Source of the DNA: Batillaria attramentaria
Taxonomy: Eukaryota > Mollusca > Gastropoda > Batillariidae
DNA: 64,000 nt
NCBI GenBank assembly: GCA_018292915.2
Contig: JACVVK020000350.1
Location: forward strand, 60,001-124,000
Direction of reading: 5' to 3'
The stretch's first letter is position 1, and every line of letters begins with the position of its first letter. Of this stretch, positions 48,794 through 62,286 are shown in pieces. A model generated the notes under the pieces. The model was not told where the DNA came from. It was given only the letters and a program-made list of their open reading frames with translations, and searched no databases. Position numbers and translations under genes: made by a program.

Positions 48794-48970
48794 GGGGAGC
48801 CGGGTGGTCGAATGAAAGAGCGTTGGACTTCTAATGCTCGGGTCGTGAGTTCGATCCCGGCTGGGGCCAAATATTATTTATTTGAGCTGGCTTTTTCATC
48901 GTTGCCCCGTCTTTGATATCACCCTATGTGGTGGAAAAGGACGTTAAACCCCCAAACACCCATCCACCCT
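48794..48970 (+). repeat. SINE-1 copy
   Basis: Full copy with a short 'TATT' duplication in 'caaatattatttatttgagctgg'. Confidence 0.93.
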
Positions 48971-49277
48971 CTATCTATATACAGCGTAGTTGTTACTACA
49001 TACCCCGGAAGCTATTAGTGTCCTGGGCCCGTGTGTAATAGTCGAGGTTAGGGCTTTTAGCCCCGGGTTAGAGTCTAACCTCGAACTAAACTAGCTCTAG
49101 GGTAAAATTTTCTGTTGTTTATTGTTTTAAATCAGGAAGCGGGCCCATTCCAGGAAGGTGCCTGAGCCGTTATAGAAGGATTTTTTTTCCTTCCTTGCTT
49201 TTCTTCCTTTTTTTTTTTTTCTTTCAGTTTTGCATTTGGGTTTCTTTTTTCCTAGTCTGGGTTAGGCCCGTAGCCGG
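48971..49277. other. Unassigned; fragments shared with 49461-49500
   Basis: 'AGTCGAGGTTAGGGCTTTTAG' and 'GGGTTAGAGTCTAACCTCGA' form a small inverted pair. T-rich 49182-49260. Confidence 0.4.
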
Positions 49278-49460
49278 GAGCCGGGGTGGTCGAATGGTAG
49301 AGCGTTGGACTTCTAAAGTTCTAATGCTCGGGTCGTGAGTTCGATCCCGGCTGGGGCCAAATATTTGTGCTGGCTTTTTCATCGTTGCCCCGTCTTTGAT
49401 ATCACCCTATGTGGTGGAAAAGGACGTTAAACCCCCATACACCCACCCCGCCCCCACCCT
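49278..49460 (+). repeat. SINE-1 copy with duplicated B-box approach
   Basis: 'cttctaaagttctaatgctcg' contains an 8-base duplication; otherwise complete. Confidence 0.93.
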
Positions 49461-49602
49461 AGGCCCGTAGCCGTGGGTTAAATTAACCTCGAGTTTTACA
49501 TACGGGCGCAGTAGTCTGTATATTGTGCCAGCTTCCGCCACCCATAGGCGGCGCTAACCAGCTGCAGCGTGAAGTGGGAGGAGCTGTCTCTTGTCTTCTC
49601 CG

Positions 49603-49609
49603 TATAAAA
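49603..49609 (+). promoter_or_regulatory. TATA box of the cysteine-rich modular gene
   Basis: 'CGTATAAAACC' lies 86 bases before ATG 49689. A start near 49630-49640 would give a leader of about 50 bases. No repeat lies between 49461 and the ATG. Confidence 0.65.
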
Positions 49610-49688
49610 CCTTCATCCCGTCACTTGTTGCGCACACTCGTCCACAGGACGCTGCATCTCAACACCAGCTACGGAGAATCACAGCAGA

Positions 49689-49721
49689 ATGAGTTCGTTC
49701 GCAGTCGTCTGCCTTTTGGCG
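49689..49721 (+). CDS. Modular Cys-rich gene, exon 1 (signal peptide)
   Basis: Eleven codons, donor GCG|GTGAGT, phase 0. Supported by the TATA box and by the continuation of the hydrophobic core in exon 2. Confidence 0.78.
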
Positions 49722-52096
49722 GTGAGTTCTATCGCATTTTCATCCTCCGCGGCAATGTTTCCTTTGAAGCCCCCTAGCTTTGAATTATTGCTCAAGTGAA
49801 CAACGCGTGAATCTGTTTCGCGTGCATTACGACGCGCATATTGCATTATTCCTTTTCTACAGCAATCACGATGACACTGTAGTTTAGTTCATTAGTCTGC
49901 AACAATCATCACGGCGTAGATTTTGGTTTTATTTTCCTGGTACGTTGCGCCCTTCATAACCTCGTGGTTTGAGTTCAAATTCTCATCAGCCTAGCAGGTT
50001 TACTCGAATCGTGAAAAAAAATTCAACGTGAACTTAATAATAATAATAATAATAATAGCTCTTATATAGCGCTAGTAGTCTGCTCAAAGAGCACTCAGTG
50101 CGCTACACACACACATTCTCACACATACATGAAACACTAATTACGTGTGCGGAAGGGGGGGGGGGGGTAGATGATACTACAGATCATATGCTGTCTTGAA
50201 TAGATAAGTCTTTAGTTTTGATTTAAACTGTGGGAGGAGGGAGGCAGAGAATTCCATACCTGGGGGGCACAGAAACTGAAAGAGCGCTCACCGAAGGTTT
50301 TGAGATTGAACTTGGGAACCTTCAGGAGCTTTTCCGATGAGGAGCGGAGAGTACGAGAAGGTTCATACGTGGTAAGTTTGTCGGAAAGATACTGAGGAAG
50401 GGACTGCTCAAAATGACGGAAGGACAGTGTTGCAATTTTGTACTTGATGCGGTACACAACGGGCAGCCAGTGCAATTCCATTAACAGGGGTGTGACATGG
50501 TCGCGCTTGCGCTTCCGAAGGATAAGCCGCGCTGCACTGTTCTGAACGCGTTGGAGCCGATTGATCTGGTCAGCGGGTAAACCAGCGAGAGCCGAGTTAC
50601 AGAAGTCAAGCCGTGATGTAATGAAGGCATTGACTAGCATGGCGGTGGAATCAGCTGTTAGAAGTGGCCTGATAGAGGCAATCTGCCTGAGAGCAAAGAA
50701 GAACCAACAGAACCTACGAAAAGGGCGAGTGAATCGGAGGAGTAAGCCGTAGACTACACTGACGTCTGCTGTGTATTTGAATGGTTCGCTTGAATCGTGG
50801 GTGTGATAACAGGGCTTGTGGTAGATATTTTTTCTGAGGGTCAGCATGACTTCCAGCAGAAAAATCTGAGGGTCAGCCTACTCTAACAGACATAAACGCC
50901 GTACATTTCAGAGTGTCTGTGGCGACTGCTCTGACGATCGATCGCCGAAGATTGAAACTGAAACTGTGAAAGCTGTGCATCATGCTATCAAATTTGATTA
51001 TCACGCGACGCACTCCTGCTCCAAAATTTTAAAATCTGTGCGTCAGTAAAACCTCCAGTGATTTTTTTTCTGCGTCATTTCGTGATTTCTGTGCGTCAAT
51101 ACGCACAGTTTGTGCGTTAACACAAGCCCTGGATAATACAGCTATTTGTGTGTGAGATCAGTGTAATGAGTGAACGGAAACTAGACCCTCACGATAGATG
51201 TACATCGCAGGCCGCTCAGTGCAGTCTGAATGTATCAGTCGATCCATTGCGTGATTTTCGAGCCACTCGTCTCAACAGAGAAATCTAAATTATACTGAAG
51301 AACCACTTTTGTCAAGTTTAATTTGCCTGTGACTCAGAGCCGTAGCACAGCTCATAAAAGTGCTCCGGCCATAAAAAAAATAAATAAAAAAGGTACGGTC
51401 CCTGTTCTCCTCAACTTCAACGGAAAACAAAAGAATTACTTGTTACTTGTTTGAACGGGGAAACGCAAGTTAAAAATATTTTGATGAAGAGGCTTTATTT
51501 TGGAAGAATGCTTTTGCTTTAGAAACCCTCCTGACTGTATTGACAAATGTATCCACAAGCAAAACTACAAACGCACAAAAACAGTGCAAGTCAATGAGCA
51601 CATAACCGCACACTCACCAAAGAGTACGTTTTACTGTTTATGACATCTCCTTCTTTTTCTTGTTTTTTTTTTCCCCCCAAAAAAGTGGTCCGGCCATGAC
51701 CGGAGTGGCCGGTAGGGCTGCTACGGCCCTGTGACTGTATATATCCTTGGTAGGATTGCGATCATACTATGTGTGAGGTTGAACGCATTTTGTTGATTTG
51801 CCTCTCCCCCTATCCATCTGGCCCAGTCGGGGAACCGAACTCACGACCCGAACATTGCAAGTCCAGTGTTCTACGGCTCCACTGTCCCGGCTCCTTAGCT
51901 GTGAAAAGACGGAAAGTGAAGCACGTAGGATGAATAATTATGTCGTTAGTAAAACAAATGGCCTTATTTGTGATTCAGAAGTAAACCGCCCATCTGGCAT
52001 GCGCGATCAAATTGTTGATAAAACCTTCAGTATCAGATTTCCTTCATCTGTCCTCAAATGTGTCTGAGGCATTGGCCTGAGGAGGGGGAAAGGGGG

Positions 52097-52129
<33 letters not shown>

Positions 52130-52173
52130 GGTAAGGGTGCGTTGGGGGATTGGGGTAGATGTGTGCGTGTGTG

Positions 52174-52215
<42 letters not shown>

Positions 52216-54169
52216 CCGAAGGGCACAAATATACGAGGCCCCAAAATGTCTATATATTCCCTGTTAGCCTCAGGCATCATAGGCCCCCCCCCCCCCAACA
52301 AAAAAGCTTCAATCTAGAAACAATTACTACCATGAACAGTCCATTCAAAGGCACGCACCTGACAGGAGTTTAAACAAATTTGAATGTCTCCTTTCCGCTC
52401 AGGCATCACTGGAGTAATTGCACGTCTACTTTCTGTGTAGGCCAGAGATCCAGTTCACACAAATCCGCTTGCGTCACTTGGCCCGACCTCTGTGCAAAAG
52501 GTCCCAGCTTCACCGGCAACTTGCCTCTTTTTGTTTGAGACCTACATAACACAAAAACCACGAAAATCACGCCTTTTCAAGACAACAAAAATCACTACAG
52601 ACTTAGCAGTCATTCCCCATCAAGCTGTGGGATACCGACGAGTATTTTCATCCAAGACGCAAATCAACCCTGAGCTTTAGCGATGGATCAAAATACGAGT
52701 CGGTATACCACAGCTTGATGGGGTATAAATGCTTTATTATCCTTTTTGGGCCAATTTATGGTATATTTTGAATGTTTATCCTAGTAAAATCTGACAGTCG
52801 ACAGCGGCTGCACATAGCAGACGAACGAGTTTGTACGTCGGCAGAGCACGACGCCGACAGAATAAAGTGCGCCTTTTTATGCTGGCAAGACGGTGTCAAT
52901 TCACTCATGAACTTAAATCCAAACAAAAACACAAGTTTTAAACTTCGACTAAAGACACACAAAAAAAACATTGTAACGCTTTCAAGGAAATGTAAATTTG
53001 CGAGGTGAATGCGAAACCGATCAAGCACAGCTCAGTCTGTTCACGCTTTGCACGATTAGGGTCCGTTCGAGCGGGAGTCTCCCTGTCGCGATTCTTCACG
53101 AAATATGAAGCTTTGTGAGTGTTTATTCTGATATTTGTAGTACATGTACACCGATTAAAGTGTCCTTCCCCAGCAGCCACATTTATAACTGCATGCATGA
53201 CTCAATCGATTCAAGAAGCTTTTGTTCAATCGGAGATCTATCTAGACCACGAATCCGCTGCCAATGCATTCTCTGCGCCGATAGCAGACGACCGACTCTG
53301 TTCAGCTTTATGTCACAGGTTTTGGGTTTCCTAGCGTTGAAATTACTTTTGATCTGAGAGCGTTTGGTAGGTCAAGTCTGCTGCCGTCTCGAACTTGAGC
53401 AGCGGGATTTGCGTCCGGCTTTCCGAATTAGTAAACAGCATACATGTCGGTGAGACGCCAGCTTCGATTGAACTTTTTGAGAACGACTTTTGATAAGTGT
53501 TGGTTAAAACTGTCCGAAATTTGAGTAAGGAGTGCTTGCTAGGTCTTTAAAGGCTACTGTTGTATTGTACTTGAACAACGAGTTGATGAAGTCGGAAACA
53601 CCGATATGCCGAGTCAAAATGTTTCGTCGTCGATGGTGTTGACATAGGGAGCGAGTTCTCCCCGAAGAGTAGTAATACATGTAATTGCTCATCGATGATG
53701 ATAGTTTTTTTGCCAGAAAGACTGTATCTCTGTTCTGTCTGAAAGAAAGAACCTTTTTGCAGGGAACAATGCCTGATTGTCATGTGATGTCGTGCTCTGT
53801 GTCACATGATTTCTCAAGTACTAGTACAATACGGACATTTATTCCACAGGAGAGATCAAAGAAAAAGAGGCCACTACGGATGATAAGTGGTGTTCTGTGT
53901 TATCTTTCTCTAGCATGCAGTCGTTCAGCTTTCCTCTAACACGCACCCGGTACGCCAGTATTCCAGTACCCCAGTATTCCAGTACCCCAGTATCGCACAT
54001 GCACACGCACACACAGACACCCAACCACTCTCCCTCTCTCCCCGATCGAAAGCAATTCAAAATATATTGGGACAAAACCTCATTTACTTACCTCATATTT
54101 ATGATATGTATTCCTCAAACGTCATCTCGCTGCCCCCTTCTGCCCCCCCCCCCCCCTTCCGGTACCTCA

Positions 54170-54212
<43 letters not shown>

Positions 54213-55702
54213 ACTCAAGACTCTTTATTCCTTAAAGGGCATTGGTCCCCATCAGGAAGGGGTGTGCATGCAATGTAACGAGATATTCATAGCACTCTCT
54301 CCAGTGTTTTCAATGACCTGTAAAAGAAAAGTACAACATTGTTCAACATGTTGACATTTTTTGTTGACAATAGCAAAACCAATTTGAAAGTTGATGGATT
54401 ACGGTGGAACTTAGCCGGAATTAAATCATACCGCAAGGCATCAAGGGCAGGACAGCACAGTATAAAGTGAACTTCATTCTCTACTGCAGAATGGCAGAGT
54501 CTACAAGTTACTGGCACAGCATTTACTTTATACCTGTTTCTGTGTTCTGCCAGAATTGATATGCCCAATCTGAATTGTGCGAAAGCATGAATAACATATC
54601 TGTTCAAAGATAATGAAAGATATGGCTCAACTTCATGTGTGCTTTTAAATGAACAATACATAGAAAATCTGTTACTAGAATGCAAATGACTATCCCAGTC
54701 CTGCCACCGGCAGTCTATAACGCGTTGTCTGAAACACTTTATAAATGAATTAATACAACCTACCCCTTGATTCAACCACACGTAATGGAACCCATATCTA
54801 CAAAGACATTGACGAACTCGAGTAGCCCATGTGGTTTTACCTTTTACAATCAAGATCGTATAGAAGTTTGTAAGATAGTGATGGCAAACGCTGCTCATCC
54901 ATTCTCGTTATTTTGAGCCAATATCTGATACATCTGATGTATGAATTCAGAAAAAAATGGGGTACCTCCCAACCTCGCCATAGACAAGGTCATTTGGCGT
55001 GCGTCCATCCACACCCAGGAAACGCTGAGAGAGAGAGTTCTCCTGTTTGTGTTTTCAAATTAAAATTCTGGCATTGAGAACTAGTGTGCGTCAAACATTT
55101 TTTGTTTGTTTGTTTCAGTAGTCCATCCTGGAACTTCTCCGATTTTTACAAGGCATTCGTTATTATGTAAAGTCACATTTCTTCACTTTATTCAGCTCTT
55201 GTGTGGTGGTGAGGCTTACATGGGCTATGCCAAGGGCAGGTTCTCCTCCTGCCTTTCGCGAAAACCTGGGTCGGCCGAGTCAACCTGCTGCAACGACTGG
55301 GAGTGCCCCAAGGACCAGTGCTGCCAGGTGTCCCTTTCTTCCAGCGGCGTAGCAGAGGGCGAGTGCGTTCCGCGAGACCCCATTTCTGGTAAGCTCGACT
55401 TTTTTTTTTTTCTTTTTCTTTACGGCTGAATTCATCAAAGCGGCACCTGACAGGATCAGAATCTCCCACCGTGTCAAAATGTCTGCTTTGGAAATGTTCA
55501 GCCCACAAAATTTGAAAAATAAATGCAATTCTAAATTCCGAAATTTCAATAGTTGAGCTGACCCTTCGCACCACGTGATTGTAATGTGTTTATGTCCAGT
55601 GTGTGAGAGAATGCATGTGATTCACGTGAGCGTGCGTGTTGGGTTCAGTTCGCGGCTCTTCGTGAAGCCGATTCATGAAATTGGGTAACGCGTCTATACA
55701 AT

Positions 55703-55734
<32 letters not shown>

Positions 55735-57301
55735 AAATCGTGTTTTGCACAGATCCTGCCACTACTGAGTCAGTGATCCTCCTAGAGTGTATTTTAAAGC
55801 TTTGTAAATTTGTAATGTCGCGGGGAGCCGGTGTGGTCGAATGGTAGAGCGTTGGACTTCTAATGCTCGGGCCGTGAGTTCGATCCCGGCTGGGGCCAAA
55901 TATTTGTGCTGGCTTTTTCATCGTTGCCCCGTCTTTGATATCACCCTATGTGGTGGAAAATGACGTTAAACCCCCAAACACCCACCCCACCCCCTTGTAA
56001 TGTCGCTGGCGGCCATTTGCGAGTTGCGCTGAGCGTAGCTATAGAACAGCTGCTGGACTGTTCAGTTAGGGTAGCTATCTCCATCCCCCATAACCTAGCT
56101 GCCCCTTAGGCTACATACCAGAGATGCAAATCTGGAGGAAAACGCTATATATTCCTCTTACATATACCGCTGCAGATGACACCATAGAAATGCTTTAAAA
56201 TTCACCAAAAAATTCACAAAAATCAGGCAGCCATAGACTCATGCGTAGAGGAAATTTAAACAAACTCCAATGTTCCGTTTTTTGGCAATGTTGGCAGTCA
56301 CCACATACCCCCTCATTCCACGGTCGTCTGCTGGCTCCTGTGCCAGCCGCGCATGAATACAAATAGTCGACAAGCCAGCCTCATTTTTCCCTAATTTTAC
56401 TATTACCTGGCATGAAACTTGTTTACAAAGCCAACAAAAAGCACCAGATTGCCATTGTTCACTCTGCACACAAATTTTAAAAGGGGCAAAGATTTTCTAC
56501 TATATTTAGCCGAGTTCTTACTACATGCCCCGGAAGCTAATACCGGTGCGTAGCCTTAGGGCCGTCTCCCATCACCTCGTTGTGGCGGGGACGATAAACC
56601 CCACCTAACCAACCGTCCAACCTTCGCTGGACAGACCCCGCCCTACCGTGTGTGGACTGCTCTGCGTTTTGTTCTCCACTCCGCCACTGTTTCCAGTGAA
56701 ATAGACTCATGTCATAGCGACCTCTGTGTTCTGGAGTTCCCGGGCCTGGTCAACGCCGGAATATTTATGACAGGAAGCGTGGAATGCGGCTCTGTCCCGC
56801 AGTCCCAAACCAGACGGACCTCCACGGCATGATCTTACCATCATCCTCATCTCCATCATCATGCATAATGAAAATTGCCCCGGCTTTCGAGCCCTCTGTG
56901 GATTCCACCCATGACCTGGGAGGAACACCAGTAGAGCTGGCGAAGAGTTGGGGCAAAAACAAAAATAGAACTTGGAGAGGCTGTCGTTTGAGCAGTTTGA
57001 TTCTTGAGAAATTGACCAATAGCTAGACTTACTTCTTAGGTTCATGAACTATTAGGCCTACCTTACTCGACAAGAAGACAGAATATACTTTAACCCGAGT
57101 GCTGTTCCTGTGAGGCGTGTGTCATTAATGATGATATTGGCCGGGTTCTGTTCCTTTGTGCCAGGGCAATGTTCATGCCTCCGACGCTGCAGGTACCAAA
57201 CCGACTGTGATGTGGACGAGTGCTGTCGCCTTGACTACCAGAATCGTGGATTCGGAAACAGGGATGGGGTCTGCGACAAGCTGGGACAGGACAATGACAG
57301 T

Positions 57302-57343
<42 letters not shown>

Positions 57344-57495
57344 CACGAATTGTGCTAGCATTCTCCAACTTCACACACACACACACACACACACATACAC
57401 ACACACCCCTCTGTATCTTCAACAATGAAACTACATGTCAAATGGCAGACCCGTTCACGTCTACTTTCCACACACACACACACACACACACACAC

Positions 57496-57566
<71 letters not shown>

Positions 57567-57582
57567 CTCTCTCTCTCTCTCT

Positions 57583-57647
<65 letters not shown>

Positions 57648-60600
57648 CTCTTTATTTCCAGCCCACACTCACTATACAGCTTGAGAGGTGCAGCAAGGTC
57701 AAGAAGGAAAGAGATTTTTTATTGCCGGCTCACAGCCACAGGGGGCTTTTAAAGCCATGATACAATCAAAATTATATCACCACGGGCGGCACATGGGTGG
57801 GTGGGTGTTTGGGGGTTTAACGTCCTTTTCCACCACATAGGGTGATATCAAAGACGGGGCAACGATGAAAAAGCCAGCACAAATATTTGGCCCCAGCCGG
57901 GATCGAACTCACGACCCGAGAATTAGAAGTCCATTCTCACACACATACACAAACATTGAGAACATAGACATTACTGATAAGGTGCATAGACAGGGCCGGA
58001 TCAATCAGTTTTTCGGAGGGGGGGGAGGGGGGCGGCTGATTTTTTATTTTTTTTTTTGCCAATGCCCGGGTCTTGTAAAAGGACAAACACAACAACCGAC
58101 GTTTTTGAGTTTCTAACTGTTGTTATATACGGCACTAAAACACAAGCGTTACAACTCAATTTTAAACAATTATTTACAGGGGGGGGGGGGTGCTGTAGTA
58201 CCAAAGCACCCCCCCCCCCCCGTCCCTCGGATCCGGCCTTGATAGTACAGCAACTGGAAAATATGCCCCCAAGTTACGGGTAACGCAGACATGCTACAAA
58301 CAGTATTAAATTTTACAATACGAGTTGGCTGACATGATCGAGCGAAGAATCAGAATGTCACAAATCAAAACAATGAGAATATTACTGCTATTAAACGTGA
58401 CAGTTTCAGTAGTTGTACTTTGTTCTTTTTATTCATCAAAGTGTGCATTAGGGTGGGAGTGGTAATAATTTGGTAATAAGCTTCTACAGCTTTCTTTTAT
58501 TAGCGGGTGTGAGCAATTGAGTAAATGGTGGAACTCATCCCGTATCTCATTTTTTTTTCCACAGAGTGAACACTCTCTTTCATTTCTTGGTATTCCTAGT
58601 TGTCTCTGGTGTTGAATTGGCAGTTTGTGATTGCTAAGTCTAAAATTCAGGAGGTTTCGCCGTGCAGCAACAGAGCTTTTTTGTCAAATATTCTTCAAAC
58701 CCAAACTTATCTATAAACAGTCTGTATGTTATACACATATTATTTTCAAACACTTCCTGTTTCCAAGCTTGCAAATACTGGTCGCGCAGTCTCTGCTTCA
58801 CTATCTTTTTTAATTTGTCAATAGAATAATCAAGATTTTGGCGTTGTAACCAAAAATACGAGAGACCAAGATCATTTGATAGCATGTGCACGCTTTTTAA
58901 CCATGCGAGTTTTATTTGCGTGCTTTCATACAAGTTCAGACACAGACGTAACAATGAAGAAGTAATGTTAACCGATCCAGCATTCACAAAGTTGTGTCAA
59001 TTTGTACCATAAAGTTAACATTCTACATTTGGCCTCGATGGAGATAGGAAACGTACCCGGCTCACCAAAGACCATGCAAGATGGAGTAGAAGTTTTAACC
59101 TTGAGTATTATTTTTAAAAATTCCAATTGTAATGTTTCGCAGATGTCCAGTGAACCCATTGACCATACTTCCCTGCCGTACAACAGGATAGGATGAATAC
59201 ATTTTTCAAATAGGTCTAATTGTAGGTCAATCGGCAAATCAAGTTTTCTGCACTTTTTCAATAGTGAAAACATAGCCTTTTACACCACTGGCCAGTGCAA
59301 ACTTTCAGTGTTAACTATGAGTGCTTTACGTCCGAAAATAGTAAGGAAACGGAGAGCGAAAGTGTGAGTTATGACTTTCCATAACCCACTCAGTGGTTTA
59401 CGCCGGAGGCTCGGTAGCTACACAAACAATCGAACCATCTCGGGGTCAGTCTTTCGCCGTAAACCACTCGAACTAATCATGTAAGCTCTGTGTATTGCAT
59501 CTTTTGAGCTTTATTAAATTTGTTGTTGAAATTGAAAACCACGCCAAGACATTTACAGTCCCATACTATTTCAACTTCCTCTCCATCGGACAGACCGGAT
59601 ACAAACGGAACAAATCCGAAAACGCAAACAGTTGAAGGCCATACGGGGGAGTTTGATCTTAACGATGGGATTTAAACTGTGATAGGGCGCGCAGAGTACG
59701 AAGTTCCACAGGCAATGGATTGGCTGTGAGTTCCAGAACCTCGGGGCTAAAGAAAAGAGATACAAAAACTTAACGAAGGCTCACACAACGAAATCCTAAT
59801 ATTATAGACATGATAAGTTTTATTTCGGTGTTCCTTGCAGTATGCACTGTTTACAACTACGGCTTCAGGAGGCCAGTAGCGTGTCCGTGTGCTGACGGCT
59901 TTGACTGCGTGGCCGACGGTGACTCCGACAAGACAGGTTGGTTTCTGTTTGACTGTGTACTTGGTAAATCATTCACCGACAAGACAGGTTGGTTTCTGTT
60001 TGACTATGTGCTTGGTAGATACACCGACAAGACAGGTTGGTTTCTGTTTGACTCTGTGCTTAGTAGATTCACCGACAAGACAGGTTGGTTTCTGTTTGAC
60101 TATGTACTTGGTAGATCCACCGACAAGATAGGTTGGTTTCTGTTTGACTGTGTTCCTGATAGATCCACCGACAGACAGGCTGGTTTCTGTTTGACTATGT
60201 GCTTGGTAGATTCACCGACAAGACAGGTTGGTTTCTGTTTGACTACTCGGTAGATCCACCGACAAGAGAGGTTGGTTTCTGTTTGACTGTGTGCTTGATA
60301 GAGTCGATGACAAGACGGGTTGGTTTCTGCTGCATTTTGTGCTTGACAGTGTCACCGACAGGAAAGTCTAGTTTTGTTGTTGTTGTTGTTGTTGTTTTTT
60401 ACTACTTTATTATCCGGAGCCGGGGTGGCCGAATGGTAGAGCGTTGGACTCTCAATGCTCGGGTCGTGAGTTCGAATCCCGCCGGCTGGGGCCACATATT
60501 TGTGCTGGCATTTTTTCTCGGTGCCCCGTCTTTGATATCACCCGTATGTGGTGGAAAAGGACGTTAAACTCGCAAATACCCACCCCCACCCACTACTTTA

Positions 60601-60675
60601 TTGTCCCTTTCGGGAAATTCGGGCTGCTTCCCCCGGGGGAAGCGCGTCGCCGCGGCGCAGCGCCATCCAATATCT

Positions 60676-60730
<55 letters not shown>

Positions 60731-60844
60731 TGTATTTCGTATTCCCCTGATGAAGGGCCCGCTGAGGGCCCGAAAATGTGGGTTCCATGCTTTGTTCAGA
60801 ATAATAGTTGATCACAGCTCTCAAGGAGTTTCTTTTCTAATTAT

Positions 60845-60893
<49 letters not shown>

Positions 60894-62251
60894 AAGCAAT
60901 TGCAGCTTGGCGTTCAGTTCCTGAGTTGGTGCTTTACAGGGCTTTGCAGGGCGCCCACCACCACCGCCGCCACCACCACCACCGCGTGTCCCGGATGTTG
61001 CTCGGATGCTGACTGCGGCCCGCCAGAAATTGTGTGCTGTTTCGAAAACCAGTGCAGGCTCAGACCCCAAGGAGGCCAGTGTAAGTGATGCTTTAAATCC
61101 ACAGTCTTACTAGACTCAGGCCCCGTTCACTTTAGCTTAAAATACCGCCCTGAGAGCGCTCTGAGAGCGCCCTGTCGCGTTTACACTTGGACAAACCGCT
61201 CGGAGAGCGCCGCACCGCTCTCAGACTACCTACAGCGGGTAGTCTGAGGGCGCTCTAGCTTAGGGCGCTTTCGTCACGTCACGTCACGTGGGGCCCTGTG
61301 TCACCGTAGCAACAGGCCATTTTTTGCAAATGGCGAAAGATCGGTTTGTTTGTTTTTCTGCCAGGCATACAAAAACACGTGCTTTATGGACGCTGCCATC
61401 TTGAATATGTCACATTCCTCAAGAGAACGAGACATATCAGCTCCCCTTCCACGATTGTGTGATGTAAACGAAGTTGAGCGCTCTCAGTACGGTGCGCTTT
61501 AGGGGCGCCCTCAGAGCGCTCTGTAATGTAAACGGGGCCTCAGTCATCGTGGTTAGTCTAACTTCCCTGCCACACGTGTGAGTGAAAACGACGACACAAA
61601 GGGGTAGGTGATCACGAGGGGTGGGGTGGAGGGGGGGGGGGGCAGATTTCTAGACTCATAACTTGTTGCAGATTTTCTACCCAAATGTGACTGATTGGGG
61701 GGGAGGGGAGGGGGCAGCGACTCTAACAGTCCAGCTGAACACTATTCCATTCAGACAGACTGACAGGTCGGCCTTGCTTGATGTATCCGTGACTGTGCTA
61801 GTTCTGTGTCGAGTTCATTTCAGTGACATCCGGCTGTAGCGGGGCTGCAGTAAAGTTCGCCAGTTCATACAGTGTGTCTGGGGTGGCACGGTTTTTGGCT
61901 CAGTGTATCTGTGGGTTTTGTGGCATTCTGTTTCAGTGAATCTAATTGGTGACAGCTAAAAGTCCCTACCGTGATACCGTGCACATCTTACCACTGCGCC
62001 ACAGGGACAATGATTATGACTTTTCAAGGGACGTCACTCTGACAAAATAGGTCATGGCAATGGCGAAAGGCCCTATAACGCTTTGAATGAACCGACAGGT
62101 GATTTGGTCTAGTGGTTAAGGCATCGGACTCGGATCCTGAGCTGCCTGGTTTGAATCCCCAGTGGGCGGGCAGGAAATTTGGTGGGCTTTTCCGGAATTA
62201 GGTCATATTTACGGCTTGCAGACTCGCTTACAGTGCCTGTCTCGCCTTTGT

Positions 62252-62286
<35 letters not shown>

